A stretch of DNA of 64,000 bases from Sphingobacterium bovisgrunnientis (GTDB lineage Bacteria > Bacteroidota > Bacteroidia > Sphingobacteriales > Sphingobacteriaceae). The notes beneath the pieces were generated by a model, which had not been told where the DNA came from, did no database searches, and saw only the letters and a program-made list of their open reading frames with translations. A program made the translations under genes and the position numbers. The stretch lies in the NCBI RefSeq assembly GCF_009829085.1, contig NZ_WUQY01000014.1, positions 25,705 to 89,704 on the forward strand, read 5' to 3'. Below are positions 17,801-25,808 of the stretch, piece by piece (position 1 is the stretch's first letter; the number at the start of each line of letters is the position of its first letter).

Positions 17801-20281
17801 ATGAAATTAAAAAGTAAAATTACTTTTTTCGCCTTGTTGATTTGTTGTGCTACCAATCTGATAGCACAACAATCACAGGTTAAAAATGATTTGCGCGCAC
17901 CAGCATTTCCATTGATCACAATAGATCCTAATACAAGTGCTTGGTCATATACTGATAATTTGTATGATGATGCGGTTCGCCATTGGACGGACAAAGTTTT
18001 TCCACTTTTAGGAGTAATTAAAGTGGATGGGGTAGCTTACCGTTTTCTCGGAAAAGAAGAAATAGAACTAGAGCCAATAGCAAAAATGGCTGAACATGAA
18101 TCATGGTCTGCAAAATATACCTTTACAGAACCTTCTAAAGATTGGACACAAATCAATTTTTCGGACACGAATTGGAAATTAGGTGCTGCACCATATGGTA
18201 CTTTAGATACTGAACCTAATTCAAAAACTGATTGGCAAGAGCCTAAGATTTGGGTACGACGTGAAGTAATTTTGAAGGAAGACTTGAATGGGAAGCCCGT
18301 CTTTATCGAATTTACGCATGACGATGATGCCATCATGTATGTGAATGGGATTGAAGTGGCCAATACTGGACAAGCAACGGGTAAAAATCGTAGAGTTAAG
18401 TTGTCTGAAGAAGTCGTTAAAACTTTAAAAAAAGGTAAGAATATAATTGCTGGATATTGTTACAATAGGGTAGCTAATGGTTATTTTGATTTCGGAATGT
18501 TTACAGAACGTAAAAATGCTATCTCTTTTACAAATGCAGCGAGGCAAAAGTCTGTTGATTTACAAGCTACACAAACACATTATCGGTTTGAATGTGGTCC
18601 AATAGATTTGAAGCTCTCTTTCATTGCACCTTTATTGTTGACGGACTTAGAACTGGTTTCAAGACCGGTAAACTATATCAGCTATGAAATTATGTCGCGA
18701 GATGGTAAAAAACATGATGTACAATTATATTTTGAAGCATCTTCTAATTGGGCGCTTGACTCGCCATTGCAAGAATCATTAAGCTCGCAATACAAATCTG
18801 GCAATTTGCAGTATGTAAAAACTGGTAGCAAAAGCCAAGACGTATTAGGCAAAAAAGGAGATCATATCCGAATTGATTGGGGGTATTTCTATATTGCAGC
18901 AGATGCTAACAAGACTAAATCCGCTATAGGAAACGGAGCCAATCTGCGCGAACAATTTCTGAAAGGTACTTCAATTCAATCTGCACAAAATGGAAACCAA
19001 CTAGTACTCACCCAAAACTTTTCGGTGTCAGACAAGTATGCAGATAAAATTATGCTAGGTTATGATGATATTTATTCTATCCAATATTTTGGTAAAAACC
19101 TGCGTCCATACTGGAATCGTAATGAAAACAGTACTATAGAAAAACAATTTGAATTAGCAGACAAACAGTTTTCAAAACTAAAATCAGCTTGTGATAAGTT
19201 TGATGCTGAATTGTGGGATACTGCATTACGCACTGGAGGTAGTGAATATGCTGCTTTGTCTGCATTAGCTTATCGTCAATCAATTGCAGCACACAAGTTG
19301 GTACAAGCTCCTAATGGCGATTTGTTATTGCTTTCGAAAGAAAATGACAGTAACGGGTCAATAGGAACTGTGGATGTAACTTATCCTTCAGCTCCTTTAT
19401 ATTTGTATTATAATCCCGAATTAGCTAAAGGATTGTTGAATCATATCTTTTACTACAGCGAAAGTAAACGTTGGACCAAGCCATTTGCCGCGCACGATAT
19501 AGGCACCTATCCGATTGGTAATGGTCAAACATATGGAGGCGATATGCCTGTAGAAGAATCTGGAAATATGTTGATTTTGACCTATGCTATTGCTCGCATG
19601 GAGAAGAATGCTAATTACGCAGCAAAGCATTGGGATGTGCTCACGACTTGGAAGGATTATCTAGTGGAGCACGGATTAGATCCAGACAATCAATTGTGTA
19701 CAGATGACTTCGCTGGGCATTTTGCACATAATGCGAACTTATCTGTTAAAGCAATTGTAGCTATCGCGTCATACGGCTATTTGGCAGAAATGCTTGGAAA
19801 GGCTGATGTTGCTAAAAAGTATATTGGAATAGCAAGAGACATGGCTTCCAAATGGAAAAACATGGCTGCTGATGGCGACCATTACAAGTTGACTTTTGAT
19901 AAATCAGGTACATGGAGTCAAAAATACAATTTGGTATGGGATAAGTTATTAGACATGAATATTTTTGACAAATCCATATTCAAAACAGAAGTAAACTATT
20001 ATTTGACCAAACAAAATCAATATGGTTTGCCACTCGACAATAGAAGAACCTATACAAAGACAGATTGGATAGTGTGGTCTGCTACTTTAGCTGACGACAA
20101 AGCAACATTTCAAGAATTTATTTCTCCAGTATACAAATTTATGCATGAAACCACGGATCGTGTTCCTATGTCAGATTGGGTATATACTGACAAACCCACA
20201 CGCTCTGGATTCAAAGCTAGATCAGTAGTTGGTGGATACTTTATCAAAATGCTAGAAGAAAAAATCAATAAGTTGAAATAA
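17801..20281 (+). CDS. DUF4965/DUF5127 'glutaminase-like' secreted protein with a jelly-roll insert
   Basis: 826 residues, signal peptide 1-22 (ending LIAQ). The N-terminus matches DUF4964 (RAPAFPLITIDPNTSAWSY), and a DUF5127-like part, DUF4965 and a C-terminal six-hairpin (DUF1793) part follow (about 250-815). Between DUF4964 and DUF5127, about residues 85-235, is an inserted beta-sandwich like GH2 sugar-binding domains (WVRREVIL, FIEFTHDDDAIMYVNGIEV). The family is named after fungal glutaminase GtaA, but its frequent presence in polysaccharide loci suggests a carbohydrate role here. Last gene of the operon, followed by a terminator. Confidence 0.8.
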   Translation: MKLKSKITFFALLICCATNLIAQQSQVKNDLRAPAFPLITIDPNTSAWSYTDNLYDDAVRHWTDKVFPLLGVIKVDGVAYRFLGKEEIELEPIAKMAEHESWSAKYTFTEPSKDWTQINFSDTNWKLGAAPYGTLDTEPNSKTDWQEPKIWVRREVILKEDLNGKPVFIEFTHDDDAIMYVNGIEVANTGQATGKNRRVKLSEEVVKTLKKGKNIIAGYCYNRVANGYFDFGMFTERKNAISFTNAARQKSVDLQATQTHYRFECGPIDLKLSFIAPLLLTDLELVSRPVNYISYEIMSRDGKKHDVQLYFEASSNWALDSPLQESLSSQYKSGNLQYVKTGSKSQDVLGKKGDHIRIDWGYFYIAADANKTKSAIGNGANLREQFLKGTSIQSAQNGNQLVLTQNFSVSDKYADKIMLGYDDIYSIQYFGKNLRPYWNRNENSTIEKQFELADKQFSKLKSACDKFDAELWDTALRTGGSEYAALSALAYRQSIAAHKLVQAPNGDLLLLSKENDSNGSIGTVDVTYPSAPLYLYYNPELAKGLLNHIFYYSESKRWTKPFAAHDIGTYPIGNGQTYGGDMPVEESGNMLILTYAIARMEKNANYAAKHWDVLTTWKDYLVEHGLDPDNQLCTDDFAGHFAHNANLSVKAIVAIASYGYLAEMLGKADVAKKYIGIARDMASKWKNMAADGDHYKLTFDKSGTWSQKYNLVWDKLLDMNIFDKSIFKTEVNYYLTKQNQYGLPLDNRRTYTKTDWIVWSATLADDKATFQEFISPVYKFMHETTDRVPMSDWVYTDKPTRSGFKARSVVGGYFIKMLEEKINKLK

Positions 20282-20306
20282 TTACAAAATAACAATTAAA
20301 ATAGAC

Positions 20307-20337
20307 AGCCTTATCAAAAGTTTGATAGGGCTTTTTT
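20307..20337 (+). terminator. Terminator of the GH127-GH2-DUF4965 operon
   Basis: A stem AGCCTTATCAAA (20307-20318) with TTTGATAGGGCT (20321-20332), one G-T pair, is followed by a T-run. The core resembles the terminator at 123-152. Confidence 0.8.
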
Positions 20338-20403
20338 GATGACTGTACTGATTATTATGGTATCAGATTTGTATATAAATAGCAGACTTAAAGCTGAAAT
20401 TTT

Positions 20404-21912
20404 ATGGATATTAAAGTTAGGTTGCTTTCGAAGAAAGATTATTCGGATTTGAAAAAATCTATGACTGAGGCGTATCAAGGCCAAGGAGACATATGGACAC
20501 GTGAAAATATTGTGGATCTGATTGATGTATTTCCAGAAGGACAATTGTGTGTAGAAGTAAATGGACATGTGGTGGCATGTGCTTTATCAATCATTCTTCA
20601 TTCAAAAAAAAATAACATATACGATTCTTATTATGAAATCATCGATGACGGAAAGTTTTCGAAGCACGATTATGAAGGTGATACCTTATATGGTATAGAA
20701 GTTTTCGTACATCCTGAATACCGTTCATTGCGTCTTGGGCGACGCTTGTACGATTCGCGTAAGGAATTGTGCGAACAAATGAATCTTAAGAGTATTGTGG
20801 CTGGCGGAAGAATTCCGAATTATTATAACTATGCGCAGGACATGAGTCCGCGTGTGTATATTGAAAAGGTAAAGCGTAAAGAGATATTTGATCCCACCTT
20901 GACTTTTCAACTTTCAAATGATTTCCACGTCAAGAAAATTCTTAAAAATTACTTGCCAGAAGATGCAGAATCTATGGAATTTGCCACGCTGTTGGAATGG
21001 AATAATATTTATTATGAACCTGATGCGCGTTCCAATTCTGCTTCCAAACAAACCATCCGTTTGGGATTAGTGCAATGGCAAATGCGATCATTCAAAAATT
21101 TGCAAGAATTCTATGATCAGGTAGAATTTTTTGTGGATTCAGTTTCAGATTATGGAGCTGATTTTGTGATGTTTCCGGAGTTTTTTAATTCTCCGTTGAT
21201 GAGTCCTTATAATGATATGCCAGAACGGATGGCAATGGAAAAGTTGGCAGAACACACCAAGGAAATTAAGCAGAAGCTAACACAATTTGCGGTTTCGTAC
21301 AATGTCAATATTATTGCAGGTTCGATGCCATTGTACGAACGTGGCAAATTGTATAATGTAAGTTATCTGTGTCACCGCAATGGACATACAGATCAATACC
21401 GGAAGGTACACATCACACCTAACGAATTCAAATATTACGGTATGGTAGGAGGGAGTGAGGTCAAAGTTTTTGATACGGATTGTGGTAAGATTGGGATGTT
21501 AATTTGTTATGATGTAGAATTCCCCGAATTGAGCCGAATATTAGCGGATCAAGGCATGCAGATTTTGTTCGTTCCATTCATGACTGATACACAAAATGGA
21601 TATATTCGGGTACGTCATTGTGCGCAAGCTCGAGCCATTGAGAATGAATGTTACGTCGCTATTGCTGGTTCGGTGGGCAATTTGCCACGGGTAAATAATA
21701 TGGATATTCAATATTCGCAATCTGCGGTGTTTACACCTTCGGATTTTGCTTTTCCTAATAATGCTATCAAAGCGGAAGCCACGCCAAATACCGAAATGGT
21801 ATTAATAGCTGACGTAGATTTATATGCTTTACGTGATCTGCACGAATATGGTACCGTGAAGATTTTGAAAGATAGAAGGAAAGATTTGTATGAAGTGAAT
21901 TTATTGAAATAA
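20404..21912 (+). CDS. GNAT acetyltransferase-nitrilase fusion
   Basis: 502 residues. An N-terminal GNAT domain (about 3-160; VHPEYRSLRLGRRLYDSRKE is the acetyl-CoA loop region) is joined to a carbon-nitrogen hydrolase domain (about 217-490). The nitrilase catalytic triad is intact: Glu259 (MFPEFFN), Lys334 (YRKVHITP) and Cys368 (MLICYDVEFPE). Fusions of this kind form a known branch of the nitrilase superfamily whose substrate is not settled. No signal peptide, so cytoplasmic. It is a single gene, ending in a hairpin shared with the convergent asnA. Confidence 0.9.
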   Translation: MDIKVRLLSKKDYSDLKKSMTEAYQGQGDIWTRENIVDLIDVFPEGQLCVEVNGHVVACALSIILHSKKNNIYDSYYEIIDDGKFSKHDYEGDTLYGIEVFVHPEYRSLRLGRRLYDSRKELCEQMNLKSIVAGGRIPNYYNYAQDMSPRVYIEKVKRKEIFDPTLTFQLSNDFHVKKILKNYLPEDAESMEFATLLEWNNIYYEPDARSNSASKQTIRLGLVQWQMRSFKNLQEFYDQVEFFVDSVSDYGADFVMFPEFFNSPLMSPYNDMPERMAMEKLAEHTKEIKQKLTQFAVSYNVNIIAGSMPLYERGKLYNVSYLCHRNGHTDQYRKVHITPNEFKYYGMVGGSEVKVFDTDCGKIGMLICYDVEFPELSRILADQGMQILFVPFMTDTQNGYIRVRHCAQARAIENECYVAIAGSVGNLPRVNNMDIQYSQSAVFTPSDFAFPNNAIKAEATPNTEMVLIADVDLYALRDLHEYGTVKILKDRRKDLYEVNLLK

Positions 21913-21940
21913 GAAAGAGCTGGATTTCCAGCTCTTTCTT
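21911..21940. terminator. Bidirectional terminator between the nitrilase fusion and asnA
   Basis: A perfect 13-bp stem (21911-21923 with 21928-21940) with an ATTT loop overlaps the stop of the rightward gene and ends 2 bases before the stop codon of the leftward asnA. A- and T-rich arms allow use in both directions. Confidence 0.85.
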
Positions 21941-21941
21941 G

Positions 21942-22946
21942 TTATAATAAATTAATATTTTCTTCTGCTAAAATTTGCTTTTTGTGGTCATCCCAAATAC
22001 TAACTTGGACTTCGCCAATGTGGGATAACTTAAGCATGAACATACATACACGAGATTGACCAATTCCACCACCAATAGATTCTGTTAGTTCATTGTTCAA
22101 CAACATTTGGTGAAAGGATAATTGTGCTCTATCTGTACAATGTCTTATTTCTAATTGTCTTTGTAAGGCATCTTTATTCACACGAATACCCATAGAAGAC
22201 AATTCAAAAGCGCTATTTAATATTGGATTCCAAATCAAAATATCGCCATTCAAGCCTTGGTAACCATCTTCGTTGTCGGTACTCCAATCATCATAATCCG
22301 CCGCTCTGCCATCGTGTGTGAAACCATTTGACAATACACCACCAATTCCATACAAGAATACCGCACCACATTCTTTAGCGATTGCATTTTCTCTTTCTTT
22401 TGGCGTAAAATCTGGGTATTTTTTTAATAATTCTTCGGATGAAATAAAAGTGATTTCTTGCGGAAGAATAGCTTTAAGATGTGGGTATTTTGCCTCGACT
22501 TGTTTTTCTGTTTGAACCATCGAATCATAAATCGCATTTACGGTCTGCTTTAGAAAGGCTAAATTTCTATTTTCAGGAAGGATAACTTTTTCCCAATCCC
22601 ATTGATCTACATAAATAGAATGAATCGGTGAATAATCTTCGTCTGGTCGTAAAGCACGCATATCCGTAATAATACCTTCGCCAGCTTCTAACTCAAGTTC
22701 TTTTAAACGAACACGCTTCCATTTTGCTAAGGAATGTACCACCACGGCGCGTTGCTCATTCAGAGATTTGATCGGAAAAGAAACAGGTCTTTCAATACCG
22801 TTTAAGTCGTCATTGATTCCAGTACCGTCAAGTACGATCAAAGGTGAAGAAATGGGTGTTAGGTTTAATGCTTGTTTTAGATATGTTGAAAAGGTATCCT
22901 TTACAAACGTAATAGCTTGTTCGCGTTGTAATAATTCTCTGCCCAT
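21942..22946 (-). CDS. asnA: Aspartate-ammonia ligase (asparagine synthetase A)
   Basis: 334 residues from the ATG at 22946. The open frame runs 62 codons further upstream, but that part overlaps a terminator and has no family similarity, whereas starting at MGRELLQREQ gives the normal AsnA length of about 330. Makes asparagine from aspartate, ammonia and ATP in the cytoplasm; the fold is like class II aminoacyl-tRNA synthetases. Recognisable blocks: SFPIKSLNEQRAVVVHSLAKWKR, GIITDMRALRPDED, HSIYVDQWDWEKVI and the C-terminal SIGGGIGQSRVCMFML. Confidence 0.95.
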   Translation of the reverse strand: MGRELLQREQAITFVKDTFSTYLKQALNLTPISSPLIVLDGTGINDDLNGIERPVSFPIKSLNEQRAVVVHSLAKWKRVRLKELELEAGEGIITDMRALRPDEDYSPIHSIYVDQWDWEKVILPENRNLAFLKQTVNAIYDSMVQTEKQVEAKYPHLKAILPQEITFISSEELLKKYPDFTPKERENAIAKECGAVFLYGIGGVLSNGFTHDGRAADYDDWSTDNEDGYQGLNGDILIWNPILNSAFELSSMGIRVNKDALQRQLEIRHCTDRAQLSFHQMLLNNELTESIGGGIGQSRVCMFMLKLSHIGEVQVSIWDDHKKQILAEENINLL

Positions 22947-23053
22947 TAATTGTATATATAACTGGTTATTATTCTGTGATAAATGTAATGAAATGTACGC
23001 ATTTTCATTAAAATAATAACATATAAAAGTTTTTTTTAATAATATTATAAAAG

Positions 23054-23079
23054 AAAAGAGCTGCATGTGCAGCTCTTTT
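23054..23079 (-). terminator. Terminator of the HesB/IscA gene
   Basis: A perfect 12-bp stem (23054-23065 with 23068-23079) has only two bases at the centre, so in practice the loop opens to four or more. It lies 22 bases after the iscA-like stop on the minus strand and upstream of asnA. Confidence 0.75.
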
Positions 23080-23101
23080 GTATTTTCAAGTAGATCACTG
23101 C

Positions 23102-23428
23102 TTAAACGGAGAAACTTTCGCCACATGCACAAGTTCTGGATGCATTGGGATTGTGGAATTCAAATCCTTTTCCGTCTAAACCATCTGAATAGTCTAATTC
23201 TGTTCCTGCTAGATATAAGTATGATTTGATATCTAAACAGATTTTAACACCATTGTCTTCAAAAAATTGGTCGCCTTTTTTTTCCTCGTTATCAAACTTC
23301 AAATCGTAAGAAAGACCCGAACAGCCACCGCTAACTACAGCCACACGTACGAAATAGTTTTCGTCGTAGTTTTCGTCTGTCATTATTTTTTGAATTCGCT
23401 CTTTCGCTTTCTCTGTAACCGTTACCAT
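23102..23428 (-). CDS. HesB/IscA-family iron-sulfur cluster carrier
   Basis: 108 residues from the ATG at 23428; the frame is open 17 codons further up, but MVTVTEKAKERI is the usual N-terminus and length. The three conserved cysteines are present: one in SGGCSGLSY and two in the C-terminal CAC. It holds or delivers [Fe-S] clusters or iron to apo-proteins. It follows the cysteine desulfurase gene by 84 bases on the same strand, so the pair supplies sulfur and the carrier. No IscU or SufBCD gene is in the window. Confidence 0.93.
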   Translation of the reverse strand: MVTVTEKAKERIQKIMTDENYDENYFVRVAVVSGGCSGLSYDLKFDNEEKKGDQFFEDNGVKICLDIKSYLYLAGTELDYSDGLDGKGFEFHNPNASRTCACGESFSV

Positions 23429-23512
23429 AATTGTTAATCTTTTAAGATTAGGACAAAGTTCGTAAATAAATTGCAACACACAACTACAAAAAGTATGAAT
23501 TTTGTCACAATA

Positions 23513-24673
23513 TTAGAGCAAATTTGATTTATACAGCTGCCAAATAGGAGATTCGTTGCGAATCTTTGCTACAGCGTATTTTAATTCAACTATTGTGCTG
23601 TCTAAATCCTCTTTTGTTGTATATTTTGAAAGTGAAAAACGTATGCTACAAAGTGCGTCTTCTTCTGAAATACCCATAGCGGTCAATACATGTGACGGAT
23701 CGCGATCCCCCGAGACACAGGCAGAACCTGATGACACAGCTATATTGGTTAATTTTGGCATTAGTTCAGCACTTTTCACGTGTTTGAAAACAATATTACT
23801 GGTATTACTTAGACGAGTTGATTGCTGTGCATGGATTGTTATATCTTCGATTTCATTATATATTCTATCTTCGAAATAATCTCGAAGAGTGGCTAAATCT
23901 TGAGGATTTGCGATTTCAAAAGCTTTTCCCATACCAGCTATTGCTGCTGTATTGTAAGTTCCACCTCTAAAACTATTTTCTTGTTTACCACCTGTGATAA
24001 GTGGCTCGATTTGTATTGGACGAGATTTTCGACGAACATAAAGTGCGCCTATTCCTTTTGGTCCATGCAATTTATGCGCGCTAAAACAGCAAATATCTAC
24101 ACCAGATTTTTCATAATTGGAATGTATCTTTCCGATGGCCTGCGTAGTATCACTAAACAACAACACATTTTTTTTAATTGCTATTTCAGCGATGTCTTCA
24201 ATTGGATGTACGACTCCAGTCTCATTATTAGCGTGCATGAGACATATTAAAATCGTATCTGTTCGGATTGCTTCTTCTAAATCATCTAAATTAATATTTC
24301 CGTTATGATCTACGGGCAAATAAGTAATCTCAGCACCGTTCTTCTCTAATATTTCTAGTGTAGTTAGCACAGCTTTATGTTCTGTCTTGGCAGAAATTAT
24401 GTGTTTTCCAATACGCTGGTAACGTGTGAATATACCTCGTAGTACTGTGTTTATTGCTTCTGTAGCCCCTGATGTGAAGTAAATTTCTTTTGGATTAGCA
24501 CCGATTGATTTTGCAATACTTTGTCGTGATTTTTCAATGGCTTGATGTGCAGTTCTACCCATTTTGTGCTGAAGACTAGAGGCATTTCCATATTCTTCTC
24601 TAAGAAAAGGTAGCATCGTATTAAGAACTTCATCATCAATTCTTGTGGTAGCGTTATTATCCAAATAAATCAT
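23513..24673 (-). CDS. Cysteine desulfurase (IscS/NifS family)
   Basis: 386 residues. A PLP-dependent enzyme that takes sulfur from cysteine for Fe-S clusters and thio-modifications. PLP-binding Lys201 sits in SAHKLHGPKG, and the persulfide-carrying Cys319 is in SSGSACVSGDRDPSH. The N-terminus MIYLDNNATTRID is typical of the family. Its neighbour is the HesB/IscA carrier gene downstream. Whether it serves ISC, SUF or tRNA thiolation cannot be told from this window, so no specific symbol is given. Confidence 0.94.
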   Translation of the reverse strand: MIYLDNNATTRIDDEVLNTMLPFLREEYGNASSLQHKMGRTAHQAIEKSRQSIAKSIGANPKEIYFTSGATEAINTVLRGIFTRYQRIGKHIISAKTEHKAVLTTLEILEKNGAEITYLPVDHNGNINLDDLEEAIRTDTILICLMHANNETGVVHPIEDIAEIAIKKNVLLFSDTTQAIGKIHSNYEKSGVDICCFSAHKLHGPKGIGALYVRRKSRPIQIEPLITGGKQENSFRGGTYNTAAIAGMGKAFEIANPQDLATLRDYFEDRIYNEIEDITIHAQQSTRLSNTSNIVFKHVKSAELMPKLTNIAVSSGSACVSGDRDPSHVLTAMGISEEDALCSIRFSLSKYTTKEDLDSTIVELKYAVAKIRNESPIWQLYKSNLL

Positions 24674-24758
24674 AGGATAAAGTTATCTAAAAACTAAAGA
24701 TATATCATTTGAAAAGTTGGATATTTTGTAGATATTGTGACATAAAAATTGATATTAT

Positions 24759-25577
24759 ATGGAAAACTTTGAGGGAAGAATTGAAAAATTAATAGATGTT
24801 TTGGTATTAAAAGTACCAGATGTAATAGCAGCTATTTTAATCTTAATCGTTGGCCGCTATGCAATAAAGTTAATTTTACGCATAATCAACTCCAGATTTG
24901 AAAAACGTAATATTGATATTTCAATAAGAGGATTTGTCGCAAGTTTATTAAAATTTGTTCTTTATGCTTTACTCATATTAACCGTTGCCAGTACAGTAGG
25001 AATTCAAACAACTTCTTTCATTGCTGCATTATCGGCCTTTGGTTTGGCAGTAGGTATGGCTTTACAAGGCAGTTTATCGAATTTTGCTGGAGGCGTACTA
25101 ATCCTTTTGTTCAGACCTTTTGAAGTGGGGGATGCTATTAATAGTGCCAATGGTTCGAGTGGCACAGTAGAAAAAATTGACCTTCTGTATACTACATTAA
25201 TTGATGATGATGGTATACGTATATTCAGTCCAAATGGTACTTTGGCGAATTCAGTAATCAAGAATTTTACTAAAATTACAAATAGAAGAGTTGCGTTCAC
25301 ACTTTTGGTATCGTACGACGCGAATGTCAAAATAGCAAGAGAGACAATTTTGAAAGTAATTTCATCCGATGAACGTATAGCAAATAATCCCGCTCCTGTA
25401 GTACAAATTGGTGATTTGAAAGATGGCGGTATTGAATTGTTGATACGTGTTTGGACACCAAAAGGAAGTTTTTGGGCTGTAAAAACTGATTTAGCAGAAA
25501 GACTTCAGGAGGTGTTCGATGGTGAGAATGTGGTATTTCCAACAAATAGCTTGAAAATAATTAATAGCGAGAACTAA
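24759..25577 (+). CDS. Small-conductance mechanosensitive channel (MscS family)
   Basis: 272 residues. Three membrane segments (about 18-40, 62-82, 85-115) end in the pore helix with the Gly/Ala pattern AALSAFGLAVGMALQGSLSNFAGGVLIL. The MscS beta domain (FEVGDAINSANGSSGTVEKIDLLYTTL, PNGTLANSVIKN) and the alpha/beta domain follow. It releases osmolytes from the cytoplasm on osmotic downshock. Its stop codon overlaps the stop of a small gene on the other strand. Confidence 0.94.
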   Translation: MENFEGRIEKLIDVLVLKVPDVIAAILILIVGRYAIKLILRIINSRFEKRNIDISIRGFVASLLKFVLYALLILTVASTVGIQTTSFIAALSAFGLAVGMALQGSLSNFAGGVLILLFRPFEVGDAINSANGSSGTVEKIDLLYTTLIDDDGIRIFSPNGTLANSVIKNFTKITNRRVAFTLLVSYDANVKIARETILKVISSDERIANNPAPVVQIGDLKDGGIELLIRVWTPKGSFWAVKTDLAERLQEVFDGENVVFPTNSLKIINSEN

Positions 25578-25720
25578 TCCAGCGAATTCGTAAGCACATA
25601 GTAGCGATAGGCTACAATTGCTTGTTGGAATTTAGTCAATTTGGAAGGATCAAGTTTACTGTACTTTGGCAGAATGGACTTGTTGATGTTGTTTAATATT
25701 TTAAAAAACTGTTTTTTCAT
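25574..25720 (-). CDS. Small basic protein of 48 residues, unknown function
   Basis: The ATG at 25718-25720 opens a 48-residue frame ending LTNSLD. It begins MKKQFFKILNNINKS and contains KLDPSKLTKFQQAIVAYRYYV, a soluble, basic, helix-prone composition with no signal peptide or membrane segment. The stop codon overlaps that of the MscS gene on the opposite strand. Protein-like composition and position in front of a gene gap support it as real; I recall similar short proteins in related bacteria but cannot confirm that here. Function unknown. Confidence 0.6.
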   Translation of the reverse strand: MKKQFFKILNNINKSILPKYSKLDPSKLTKFQQAIVAYRYYVLTNSLD

Positions 25721-25753
25721 CCTTTTTTAAATTATTGCCTACACTAAAATAAC

Positions 25754-25786
25754 AAAAAGTCTTGTGAATCGTTCACAAGACTTTTT
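25754..25786. terminator. Terminator downstream of glpT
   Basis: A perfect 15-bp stem (25754-25768 with 25772-25786) with loop TCG and A/T-rich ends lies 23 bases after the glpT stop on the minus strand. It separates the glpQ-glpT pair from the 48-residue gene. Confidence 0.88.
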
Positions 25787-25808
25787 GGTTTAAGGTTTAA
25801 TTCAATTA

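Noticed and set aside
22947..23132. 62-residue N-terminal extension of AsnA
   Set aside because: It crosses the terminator of the HesB/IscA gene and has no family similarity; the ATG at 22946 gives the normal length.
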